A DNA stretch of 6,543 bases, taken from contig SUVZ01000220.1 of assembly GCA_015061765.1 (NCBI GenBank), positions 1 to 6,543 of the forward strand, read 5' to 3'. The translations under genes were made by a program, and so were the position numbers. The DNA is from Lentisphaerota bacterium. Its GTDB lineage: Bacteria; Verrucomicrobiota; Kiritimatiellia; RFP12; UBA1067. This document shows, piece after piece, positions 1 to 6,318 of this stretch. Below the pieces are notes generated by a model. It was not told the origin of the DNA. It worked only from the letters and a program-made list of their open reading frames with translations, and did not search any database. Each line of letters begins with the position of its first letter. Position 1 is the first letter of the stretch.

Positions 1-95
1 AATGAAGTGCCAAGCTCACGGAAAAGAATTTCCGCTTCTTGTTTCAGTTCCGTATCCATTCGGAACTGCATGACAGTTGATTTTGTGGCTACCAT
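1..95 (-). CDS. RelB/DinJ-family type II antitoxin, N-terminal part (truncated by window edge)
   Basis: Reading leftwards from the ATG at 95-93, the 31 visible codons give MVATKSTVMQFRMDTELKQ followed by EAEILFRELGTS. This is the ribbon-helix-helix N-terminus of RelB/DinJ antitoxins: a short beta strand (VMQFRMD) that pairs in the dimer and reads the operator, then the first helix (ELKQEAEILFREL). Family members are about 80-100 residues, so roughly two thirds is missing beyond base 1, and a RelE/YafQ-type mRNA-cleaving toxin gene would be expected beyond that. The start is supported by AGAGAGG (113-107, minus strand) 11 bases upstream and by a good promoter further up. Such antitoxins normally repress their own operon. 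The family is clear; whether it is nearer RelB or DinJ cannot be told from this fragment. Confidence 0.85.
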   Translation of the reverse strand, partial: MVATKSTVMQFRMDTELKQEAEILFRELGTS

Positions 96-127
96 AGACA
101 ATAAAACCTCTCTTTTAGACGATTGCA

Positions 128-156
128 ATTATACTACATCTGTACTACAAATGCAA
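128..156 (-). promoter_or_regulatory. Sigma-70-type promoter of the antitoxin gene
   Basis: On the minus strand a perfect -10 hexamer TATAAT (133-128) follows a weak -35 TTGCAT (156-151) with an ideal 17-base spacer. Transcription would begin near 121, giving a leader of about 25 bases that contains the AGAGAGG ribosome site before the ATG at 95. The position and direction fit only the RelB/DinJ-like gene. Confidence 0.65.
132..149. promoter_or_regulatory. Probable antitoxin operator: paired TACTACA repeats, one in a TGTACTACA palindrome
   Basis: TACTACA occurs twice in direct orientation (132-138 and 143-149), 11 bases apart from start to start, about one helical turn. The right copy lies inside TGTACTACA (141-149), a 9-base palindrome with a single central base. 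The repeats fill the promoter spacer and overlap the -10 box, where a ribbon-helix-helix repressor would block RNA polymerase. Autorepression at such sites is established for the RelB/DinJ family; assignment of this particular site is inference. Confidence 0.5.
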
Positions 157-245
157 GGTGGGCTTTGATGTTGCAGAAATTACAAAATCGAAAGATGGCA
201 GCGTTTATTTCGTCGCGTTGCATTGAAGGAGATGCCTTGACGAAA

Positions 246-362
246 ATGAGAATACAGTTCGGAACAATTCTCGCGCTCGGCATCGGCCACCATGCCGCCG
301 AAATCAGGAAACTCGGCCGCGCCCTCGGTATCGAAACGGTAGTTGTTACGGAGAGAGATTGA
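246..362 (+). CDS. Doubtful short leader ORF (38 codons) abutting the GH106-like gene
   Basis: The frame from ATG 246 encodes MRIQFGTILALGIGHHAAE followed by IRKLGRALGIETVVVTERD and stops at 360-362, so its TGA shares its last base with the ATG of the downstream glycosidase (TGATG). A strong AAGGAG lies at 226-231, which is 14 bases from ATG 246 but only 5 bases from an in-frame TTG at 237. I do not recognise the peptide. The same junction type is used between the first two real genes of the operon, which is the main reason to list it. It could equally be chance, or the decayed end of an older gene; base composition shifts within this region. Confidence 0.22.
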   Translation: MRIQFGTILALGIGHHAAEIRKLGRALGIETVVVTERD

Positions 363-364
363 TG
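350..364 (+). promoter_or_regulatory. Ribosome binding site fixing the GH106-like start
   Basis: GGAGAGAG (350-357) places GGAG 8 bases before ATG 362. The in-frame TTG at 359 is too close to the same site to be preferred. There is no other ATG, GTG or TTG in this frame back to the TGA at 224-226, so 362 is the only credible start. Confidence 0.6.
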
Positions 365-2422
365 TTTTTTGCAACCGCAGTTCTGTCATTATGGACGGCG
401 TTCGTGACGCCGTCTGCAGAGTCTCGCCCCTGGTGTTACTGGTGGTGGATAAACGGGCATGCCGACAAAGAGACCATAACCGCCGACCTTGAGGCGATGA
501 AACGTCTTGGTTTCGGAGGTGTTCTGATGTTCGATTCGCGGGGATATTGGGACGACAAAGACCATGTCGTCAATCCCAAGCCCGAAATCGACTGGGGAAC
601 GGACAAGTGGTATGAACTGCTCGAGTTTTCCATTCGCGAATGCGCGAGAATCGGTCTGGAGTTCACGATGAACGCGTCTGCGAGTGGCGGCACTCTGAAC
701 GGTTTTATCGACGGGAAAGAGTACGAGACCGACGTAATGGACCGAAAGGCTGTCGTCGCACACCTTGATCGTGCAGTCGGACCGATCTTGAAGCGCGTTC
801 CGGATCTAGTAGGCAAGACATTTACGCACATCTATTCCGTAAGTTACGAGGGAAGCATAAAGACGGGCGGCAAATGGAGTTCGATAAAGGACAATTTTTA
901 TGCGACAATGCGCGAGTGGGCACATTCCCATGGGCTCAAAGTGTATTCTGAATCCGGCGGTCCGTGGGCCTGGGGTTCGCAATCGGCTCCGCTTGATTGC
1001 GATCAGCTCGATCTTCTGGCGCACAATGATTTCTCTCAGGGAGAATTCTGGCCCGTGAAAGAGAATTTCATTACTCCGGATGCGGGAAGGGCGAACAGAA
1101 ACGGACGGTTCTTCCAGCGGTCGGTTGTCAGGTCTGCCCGCCAGGAAGGGCGGAAGATAGTTTCTATGGAGGCGTTTACGCATATGCACAGGCATTATTC
1201 GGTCGATCCCGCCTTCCTCAAGCCGCTTGCTGATATCGCCTATGCCGACGGAGCGAACAGGCTTGTGTGGCATACATTCACCTGTTCTCCGAAGAAATTC
1301 GGGATCCCCGGCGCGGAATATTTCGCCGGAAGCCACATCAACCGCAACGTGACGTGGCACAAGGATGCGGCGGCGTTTGTCGGATATCTCGCCCGTTGCC
1401 AGGCTTTGCTTCAGATAGGCGAGCCGGTGGATGACGGAGAGTTTTTGGAGGGTTCCACGAATTATTACGGGTGGGGACGTTTTCGCAAGGACGAAAACGC
1501 ACAGTTCACGACGACCCATCGCCGGAAAGGGGATGTCGATTGGTTTTTTGTCGCCGGAGAGGGCAAGGGCGAAACCGTGCTGAACACGGCGGCAAACGGC
1601 AGGAGTGTTGAAGTGTGGGATGCCGTTTCCGTCAAGCGCACTGCGGTTGCTGCAACGGATGCGGGCGACGGCAAAACGCGCGTTGCTCTAGACCTTCCCA
1701 TCGGCGGTAGTTGTTTTGTGGTGTTTGCGCAGAGGAATTCTCCAACGGGAGTTTCAGGATTAGTAGATGGCCGTAATCCTGTAAATCATGTCAATCCTGT
1801 CAAAAACACTTATCCAATCACGAATGCTTGGCGCGTGTCGTTTGCGTATCATGACGGAATAACGGCACCTTCGCCCGCTCCAATTGTCATGGAGACATTG
1901 CGCGACTGGACGTCATTCGGTGCAGACGGCGATGCCGCCAGTACTTCCCTGCGCTATTTCTCAGGAACGGCTACGTACCGCACCTCTTTCACGCTCCCTA
2001 ACTCATCCACTCCCTCACTCATCCACTCCTCCAATCTCACCCTCTCTCTCGGTTCCGTTCCGACCGGTCTCGCCCATGTTTTTGTGAACGGCAAGGATTG
2101 CGGGGTTGCGTGGTGCGCACCTTGGGAGGTGGATATTGCATCGGCCGTGCGCGAGGGTGAGAACGAAATAGAAATCCGATACACGAACAACTGGTACAAC
2201 AGGCTTGTCGGAGACTGCTTCCTCAAGACGGAAGAGCGCGTCACCCGCTCCACGCTTCGCTATTCAAGGAATGCACGGGCGAAATCAGATAAAAAGCGTC
2301 CGTGGCGTTTGATGCCAACTATTTATTCCGGACCGGCAATATCTGACAGGTTGCAGGCGGCAGGACTTATTGGCTCTATAGTCATTTCATTGAAAAGTAA
2401 AACAGAACAAGGAGAAAAGTGA
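362..2422 (+). CDS. Compact GH106-like glycoside hydrolase (putative alpha-L-rhamnosidase)
   Basis: A 686-residue secreted protein. Residues 1-19 form a hydrophobic Sec-type signal ending at PSA, unusual in lacking any Lys/Arg at its N-terminus. The catalytic TIM barrel starts at RPWCYWWWING (22-32) and TADLEAMKRLGFGGVLMFD (40-58), the GH106 hallmark. It continues through EFTMNAS (100-106), SYEGS (161-165), HGLKVYSESGG (190-200), GEFW (227-230), VSMEAFT (267-273), and ARCQALLQ (344-351). Glu163 and Glu270 sit where GH106 enzymes carry conserved acidic residues (my alignment by eye). A small beta domain (about 390-456, ending FVVFAQ) is followed by a repeat-encoded linker (464-481). Next is a jelly-roll domain with SGTATYRTSF (534-543), VNGKDCGVAW (575-584) and NRLVGD (613-618). 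GH106 enzymes remove terminal L-rhamnose, for example from pectic rhamnogalacturonan. Typical members are about 900-1,100 residues; here a barrel insert and a mid-protein segment are missing, so activity and substrate are uncertain. First gene of the cassette. Confidence 0.8.
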   Translation: MFFATAVLSLWTAFVTPSAESRPWCYWWWINGHADKETITADLEAMKRLGFGGVLMFDSRGYWDDKDHVVNPKPEIDWGTDKWYELLEFSIRECARIGLEFTMNASASGGTLNGFIDGKEYETDVMDRKAVVAHLDRAVGPILKRVPDLVGKTFTHIYSVSYEGSIKTGGKWSSIKDNFYATMREWAHSHGLKVYSESGGPWAWGSQSAPLDCDQLDLLAHNDFSQGEFWPVKENFITPDAGRANRNGRFFQRSVVRSARQEGRKIVSMEAFTHMHRHYSVDPAFLKPLADIAYADGANRLVWHTFTCSPKKFGIPGAEYFAGSHINRNVTWHKDAAAFVGYLARCQALLQIGEPVDDGEFLEGSTNYYGWGRFRKDENAQFTTTHRRKGDVDWFFVAGEGKGETVLNTAANGRSVEVWDAVSVKRTAVAATDAGDGKTRVALDLPIGGSCFVVFAQRNSPTGVSGLVDGRNPVNHVNPVKNTYPITNAWRVSFAYHDGITAPSPAPIVMETLRDWTSFGADGDAASTSLRYFSGTATYRTSFTLPNSSTPSLIHSSNLTLSLGSVPTGLAHVFVNGKDCGVAWCAPWEVDIASAVREGENEIEIRYTNNWYNRLVGDCFLKTEERVTRSTLRYSRNARAKSDKKRPWRLMPTIYSGPAISDRLQAAGLIGSIVISLKSKTEQGEK
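1752..1801 (+). repeat. ATCCTGT repeat: three 9-bp units plus an inverted copy, inside the GH106-like gene
   Basis: Three tandem 9-mers, AATCCTGTA (1775-1783), AATCATGTC (1784-1792) and AATCCTGTC (1793-1801), are read in frame as NPV-NHV-NPV. Just upstream CAGGATTA (1755-1762) is the exact reverse complement of TAATCCTG (1774-1781). The pairing extends to 10 of 11 positions (1752-1762 with 1774-1784) across an 11-base loop, so the DNA or mRNA can form a hairpin. From memory, ACAGGATT/AATCCTGT repeats recur in many environmental and gut bacterial genomes, often between genes; I cannot verify that here. In this protein it lies exactly in the linker between two beta domains, where extra residues are tolerated. 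Confidence 0.75.
2001..2029 (+). repeat. 13-bp direct repeat ACTCATCCACTCC in a pyrimidine-rich tract of the GH106-like gene
   Basis: Two exact copies of ACTCATCCACTCC (2001-2013 and 2017-2029) are separated by CTC, giving a 16-base period. They lie in a strongly C/T-rich coding strand stretch (about 1980-2050) unlike the rest of the gene. Since 16 is not a multiple of three, the copies are read in different frames. They encode part of the Ser/Thr/Pro-rich loop NSSTPSLIHSSN (547-558) between two strands of the C-terminal jelly-roll domain, before the conserved VNGKDCG strand. Confidence 0.7.
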
Positions 2423-2424
2423 TG
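2410..2424 (+). promoter_or_regulatory. Ribosome binding site and TGATG coupling junction
   Basis: AGGAG (2410-2414) lies inside the last codons of the GH106-like gene, 7 bases before ATG 2422. That ATG shares its A with the upstream TGA stop (2420-2422). A GTG at 2419 is also in frame but only 4 bases from the site, so ATG 2422 is preferred. The arrangement favours reinitiation by ribosomes finishing the upstream gene. Confidence 0.7.
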
Positions 2425-5019
2425 TATCCGGTCAAGATTTGCAAAGAAGCATCGGGGGTGGCCAAGGCGCTCGCGCTTTCGTATACCGTTGCGGCTTTCG
2501 CCGCTTCGGCGTCCGAAGGAGATGTGCTGACGGTCGAAAAGGAAACGGTTCAAACCATAGACAAGGACATCGAGGTGAAGGCCGTGACCGTTCACGGCGT
2601 TCTCAACGTGACAGGAGGGAATTTCAAGGTTGTCGACGGCAATCCGGTCTACATAGATCTTGGCCCCGATGTTGGCGATGTCGGCGAAATGACCGTAGAG
2701 AATGCCGTGATCAAGGAGCCCGCATCATTCCCGAAGATTTGCGTTAGGATTGGCAAAAACGGGGGTGGAGACAAGGCTAAATTGCGGCTCTTCAAGACAA
2801 GTTCGAAATGGTCGTATCTCAAGAATTTCATCCTGTCTTCCAATGCCGCCACGGAAAAAGAAAGGTTTGAGTCTCTTGAAATAGGGGAGGGCGGTTTCTA
2901 CAGGCTAAACCAGGTCCAGAACGAGAACAAAAAGCCTTTGGCCGTTTCATTCAGCGGAGAGGGTGCCTGCATCGACAAATTCTGGGAAGGTCCGCTCTTC
3001 TCGTTTCCCGGTGGCGGAGATATCGTGCTGCAGAGTGTCGGCGGCGCCACCATTGCCATCAGTGGTTACCGCGAGGCAGGCGCAGTAGCCAGTTTCTTTG
3101 CGGCAGATCAGGAAGGGTGTCTCAAGACAGAAGGAACGGGGGATGTCGCAATAAATCTTGACGGTGGCGACAACGGAGCGCCGGCGGTATTCTGCCTCAA
3201 CGGATCCAATGTCGAATGGGGGCATTCCGGCAATCTGTTCATCGGCGACGGAACGGCATCCCGAAGCGGTGTTTTCAAAGTCACCGCGAACAATGCGCTT
3301 CCGTACAAGGCGACGACCGGTGAAGTTGTGGTGCGCTCGAAGCTAGGCGGACCGGCGAACGTTCTGGACTTGTACGGGACCTCTCAGCGGGTCCGGAGCA
3401 TCGTATCCGACGGTGGAAGCGTCGTCACCAACAGTCTGGAGAGCTTTGCGACATTGGTTTTCGGATTTGGCGACACTGACGGGCGCATTGCCGGAGTGGA
3501 CCTCGCAAATTCCGCGGTAAATTGCGTGAAAACCGGTTCGGGCACGCTTACGCTGGATGGCGCCGCGTTGAACGTGCTGTCGGGGAGCGGAGGCAATATA
3601 CATGTGGCGTCGCCAACATATGTCGGCACTCTCGCGATTACGAACGTTTCGCTTTCGTTTGCGGATGGCGACAGCTCTTTGCTGACGGTCGGAAACTGCA
3701 TGGTGGATTCCAGCGTGGTGGTCGGAAGACTTTCCGACGGAACGGCGACAAATTGCGTGTTTTTCAAGTTCCCCACGATGCACGGTGCGACGGTCGTCAA
3801 GAATGGTCCGGGGTTTGTGACCTATGCGACGCCTGACGATGCCGCCGGCACATGCCTGGATGTCCGTGCCGGCGTTCTCCGTTTCGGCGGCGAATCGTGC
3901 ACGAACGATTTCTGGAGACTGATTTTGAAGAAGGCGAACAACAACGGCCGGACTTACGGTTTTGACGACGGCTGCACCAAGTTCATTTCGGTCGGTCTGG
4001 GCACGTTCGCGCTGTTCGACGAACGTGGAGCACATACGATCGGCGGCGCATCTCCATACAAGTGCGATACGGGAGACGATCCGGACAATGCGGCCGAAAT
4101 TCCCAAAGGTGGGGTTGCGACGAAAAATCCCGCGCTGGCGTGGAGCACGGACATTTGCCGGAATCTGCATCTGGGGCAGGGTGCGGACCCGATTCTTGCA
4201 GGAGCGGAATCCAGACGGGAGGTGAACGTCCTGGTCCAGAACGGCAACATTACGGACAACCGATATGATTACCCGTGCACGAGCACGGACTATAGGCCCA
4301 CATTGTTCAACTGGGTAATCGGTGTGATGTTTGACGGTCCGGCGCTCGATCCGCTGGATCCGGACACATGGGAAATCATTACATGGAGGAACAGTGCCGG
4401 GTGGCAGAAGTCGCACGTGTCGTATTCGATGCGCAGGATGCCCAACTGGTTCCATCAAGACAGTCCCTATCTGACCGATTGGGAGCTTCAATCCAGTCCT
4501 AATGGCGAACCCGGAACGTGGATCACGATGGACTCCCGGGCGGGACAGCGCTGGTGGTCTGCGGGAGAGGCCGGGTCGAGCGGGCTCGATCCGCAGTACC
4601 AGTTTACATACAACAACCATGTGCCATACCTGTTCAGGTCGCGCAATGCGGACTGGCGGTTCACCACGTTCGGAAGCGTATCGGTTTCTCCGGGGGCGAC
4701 GCTGGACCTCTCCGAATTGCGTGAAGAGAACATCGCGTTCAACGGACTCAAGGTCGATTTCGGGTCTGGTGCGGGAACTATTACGCATTTCGTTCCGGCT
4801 GAAGACGGCATGCTGCACCTGGCAAATGTCCCTGAAGAAAAGTTGGCGTCGAAGAAATTCCGTCTGCCGATCGTGTTCGGCGCGATTGCTGCGCCGGAAA
4901 GGCTGGCGTCGTGGAGCGTGTCCGTCAACGGCGAAACGCTTCGCGCCATGGCGGTCGAAGCGATCGGCGGCGAATTGTGGGCGGTCCGAAGGACGGGCTT
5001 CGTGGTCAACGTAAGATGA
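2422..5019 (+). CDS. Secreted beta-helix protein with autotransporter-type passenger repeat (PATR)
   Basis: An 865-residue exported protein with no enzymatic motif that I recognise. A Sec signal ends near AAFAASA (24-30). Residues about 35-480 are rich in Gly, Val, Thr and Asn, with short alternating strands typical of right-handed beta-helices. The segment LDLYGTSQRVRSI (316-328), GGSVVTNS (331-338), ATLVFGFG (343-350) and VKTGSGTLTLDGAALN (369-384) matches the PATR consensus of autotransporter passengers. Residues about 570-745 look different: LTDWELQSSPNGEPGTWITM (684-703) and YLFRS (736-740) resemble the strand pattern of discoidin/F5-8C-like sugar-binding domains, a tentative reading. 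The end (about 750-865: SVSPGATLDLS, LKVDFGSGAGTI, WSVSVNG) returns to beta structure and stops at VVNVR. No outer-membrane beta-barrel and no PEP-CTERM-like tail is visible, so how it is surface-anchored is unclear. Position between two glycosidases suggests a role in polysaccharide binding or cell-surface display. Confidence 0.75.
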   Translation: MYPVKICKEASGVAKALALSYTVAAFAASASEGDVLTVEKETVQTIDKDIEVKAVTVHGVLNVTGGNFKVVDGNPVYIDLGPDVGDVGEMTVENAVIKEPASFPKICVRIGKNGGGDKAKLRLFKTSSKWSYLKNFILSSNAATEKERFESLEIGEGGFYRLNQVQNENKKPLAVSFSGEGACIDKFWEGPLFSFPGGGDIVLQSVGGATIAISGYREAGAVASFFAADQEGCLKTEGTGDVAINLDGGDNGAPAVFCLNGSNVEWGHSGNLFIGDGTASRSGVFKVTANNALPYKATTGEVVVRSKLGGPANVLDLYGTSQRVRSIVSDGGSVVTNSLESFATLVFGFGDTDGRIAGVDLANSAVNCVKTGSGTLTLDGAALNVLSGSGGNIHVASPTYVGTLAITNVSLSFADGDSSLLTVGNCMVDSSVVVGRLSDGTATNCVFFKFPTMHGATVVKNGPGFVTYATPDDAAGTCLDVRAGVLRFGGESCTNDFWRLILKKANNNGRTYGFDDGCTKFISVGLGTFALFDERGAHTIGGASPYKCDTGDDPDNAAEIPKGGVATKNPALAWSTDICRNLHLGQGADPILAGAESRREVNVLVQNGNITDNRYDYPCTSTDYRPTLFNWVIGVMFDGPALDPLDPDTWEIITWRNSAGWQKSHVSYSMRRMPNWFHQDSPYLTDWELQSSPNGEPGTWITMDSRAGQRWWSAGEAGSSGLDPQYQFTYNNHVPYLFRSRNADWRFTTFGSVSVSPGATLDLSELREENIAFNGLKVDFGSGAGTITHFVPAEDGMLHLANVPEEKLASKKFRLPIVFGAIAAPERLASWSVSVNGETLRAMAVEAIGGELWAVRRTGFVVNVR

Positions 5020-5030
5020 AGGTGCGCATG
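5016..5030 (+). promoter_or_regulatory. Ribosome binding site and overlapping start options for the GH26 gene
   Basis: ATG 5016 overlaps the upstream stop as ATGA (stop 5017-5019) but has no convincing ribosome site. GAAGG (5018-5022) sits 5 bases before a second in-frame ATG at 5028, which begins MRKAIV, a cleaner lipoprotein signal start. I therefore choose 5028; starting at 5016 would add only MKVR. Either way the gene is tightly coupled to the preceding one. Confidence 0.6.
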
Positions 5031-6278
5031 AGGAAAGCGATTGTAGCCGCGTTTCTGCTTCCGCTAGCGGCATGCTCGGTGCTGGAGGATTCGCCCTCGA
5101 ATGCCGCAGCGGTCAGGGAGAAACTGATGTCGGTGGCGGAGTCGCCGAACTACTACTGGGCATGGACGCATGCGTGGGTCGATCCCTGGGGAAAGAACGG
5201 CCCCGTGAAATTCGCGGTCCGGAAATGCGGCGGTTTTGTCCCCAAGCCTGCTTCGGAGGTCGAGCTGTCGAGCGTCTATCAGAGATATTCTGGTGGACGA
5301 AGGGCTGTCGTCAACTACTCCGATCTGTTCGCGATCACGGGAACGTGGTTTCCGCCCGATTACTACAAGGCGAATCGTGCCTCACTGACCGCTGCAATCA
5401 AAAAACAGTGGCAGGAGTTTGGCGGCATTATGGTGTTTAGCTGGCATATGGACCATCCATACTGCACGAATGGGTTTGACAAGGGGTTCTACAACTTCAA
5501 GTCATATGGTGACGATCGCAATGTGGTCAAACAGATTCTCGACGGCACCGGCAAACCTTGCGGTACGGGCTCCGTCGACGGGAAACGCTATAGGGAGCCG
5601 TTTGCGAACCCGCGAGAATGGTATATGGCCTCGCTGAAAAACATTGCCGACTTCTTTAACGGGCTTGTTGATGATGAGACGGGAAAGAAAATCCCCGTCA
5701 TAATGAGATATGCGCATGAAATGGACGGCAAGTGGTTCTGGTGGGGGCGCACCTGGTGCTCGCCGGATGAGTTCCGGGAGTTCTGCCGCATGACGGCGGA
5801 TTATTTGCGCAAGGCTTGCGGCGAAGACCAGATACTTTTTGCCTTCACCCCCGACCGGACATGGAAAGAGTTCGGCAAGGAAGGGGATTCCGGAAATACC
5901 TATTTGGCATACTATCCCGGCGACGGATATGTGGACATTGTCGGTCTTGACGACTATTCCATCGGACAGGGCAATGCGGACAAGGCGGAAAAGTCGCTCG
6001 TCGAGACGGTCCGTAAACTGCGTCTGATCAGTGCGTTTGCAAAGGAGCGCGGTAAAGTGGCCGCATTGACCGAGACTGGCGGCCGGAACAAGCGCGACGA
6101 CTTCTGGATGTATCTGCACCGAGCCATGACCGCAGACGGGGTGAAGTGCGCTTTTGCGGACACGTGGGCCGGGCGTTATGGTACGGTTCCCGACACGCTT
6201 GCGTCAGAACAGGATGAGATTGCGTTTTCACGCCGACCAGAGGTGCTTTTGGAAGGAGCGGGCACTGGATTCAGATGA
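5028..6278 (+). CDS. GH26 endo-beta-mannanase-type lipoprotein
   Basis: A 416-residue lipoprotein glycoside hydrolase. MRKAIVAAFLLPLAAC ends in a lipobox (LAAC, lipidated Cys16) followed by Ser, which by the Lol rule predicts outer-membrane retention. The rest is a single GH26 (clan GH-A) TIM barrel: YYWAWTHAW (42-50), IMVFSWHMDHP (134-144), IPVIMRYAHEMDGKWFWWG (222-240), ILFAFTPDR (269-277), YYPGDGYVDIVGLDDYS (295-311), AALTETGGRN (345-354), and AFADTW (375-380). Glu231 in the HEM motif is the expected acid/base and Glu349 in LTET the expected nucleophile of this retaining family; His140 and the WFWWG aromatics line the usual subsite -1. Length is normal for a lone GH26 module, with no extra carbohydrate-binding module. 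Most GH26 members hydrolyse beta-1,4-mannan, glucomannan or galactomannan, but some act on beta-1,3-xylan or mixed-linkage glucan, so the substrate is inferred. It is third in the cassette, and no terminator follows. Confidence 0.9.
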   Translation: MRKAIVAAFLLPLAACSVLEDSPSNAAAVREKLMSVAESPNYYWAWTHAWVDPWGKNGPVKFAVRKCGGFVPKPASEVELSSVYQRYSGGRRAVVNYSDLFAITGTWFPPDYYKANRASLTAAIKKQWQEFGGIMVFSWHMDHPYCTNGFDKGFYNFKSYGDDRNVVKQILDGTGKPCGTGSVDGKRYREPFANPREWYMASLKNIADFFNGLVDDETGKKIPVIMRYAHEMDGKWFWWGRTWCSPDEFREFCRMTADYLRKACGEDQILFAFTPDRTWKEFGKEGDSGNTYLAYYPGDGYVDIVGLDDYSIGQGNADKAEKSLVETVRKLRLISAFAKERGKVAALTETGGRNKRDDFWMYLHRAMTADGVKCAFADTWAGRYGTVPDTLASEQDEIAFSRRPEVLLEGAGTGFR

Positions 6279-6294
6279 ATTGAGCAATTGTGTA

Positions 6295-6318
6295 CAGTAA
6301 AGCAGTAAAGCAGTAAAG
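6295..6318 (+). repeat. Perfect 8-bp tandem repeat CAGTAAAG, three copies, in the GH26-gene 4 spacer
   Basis: CAGTAAAG occurs at 6295-6302, 6303-6310 and 6311-6318 without a mismatch. It fills half of the gap between the GH26 stop and the next start, and its last bases merge into the purine-rich ribosome site of the next gene. Copy-number change would alter the spacer length but no reading frame. Confidence 0.85.

Noticed and set aside
165..270. Plus-strand promoter for the glycosidase operon
   Set aside because: Only weak pairs such as TTGCAT (218-223) with GAAAAT (242-247) are present; none is good enough to call, and the operon promoter remains unidentified.
180..389. Minus-strand ORF of 69 codons in the divergent intergenic region
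   Set aside because: Unrecognised peptide, no promoter or ribosome site, and it would overlap the start of the GH106-like gene on the opposite strand.
806..1519. Minus-strand ORF of 237 codons opposite the GH106-like gene
   Set aside because: It lies wholly within a gene with clear family signatures on the other strand and shows no recognisable protein features.
4911..5027. N-terminal extension of the GH26 protein from an ATG at 4911
   Set aside because: It would bury the lipoprotein signal behind 39 basic residues and overlap the upstream gene by over 100 bases; the lipobox and ribosome site support 5028.
3343..5073. Long minus-strand ORF (576 codons) antisense to the beta-helix gene
   Set aside because: Its translation is Arg/Pro/His-rich with no domain, signal or ribosome site, as expected from the complement of a G+C-rich gene. 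The plus-strand frame has recognisable signal and PATR motifs.
5502..6119. Minus-strand ORF of 205 codons opposite the GH26 gene
   Set aside because: Shadow of the GH26 catalytic region; no ribosome site or motif of its own.
6278..6290. Possible terminator after GH26 (AATTG-AG-CAATT)
   Set aside because: Only five A/T-rich pairs with a two-base loop and no T-run, so no stable terminator; transcription probably continues into the next gene.
6295..6318. CRISPR-like array
   Set aside because: Units are only 8 bases and directly adjacent with no spacers, so this is a simple tandem repeat.
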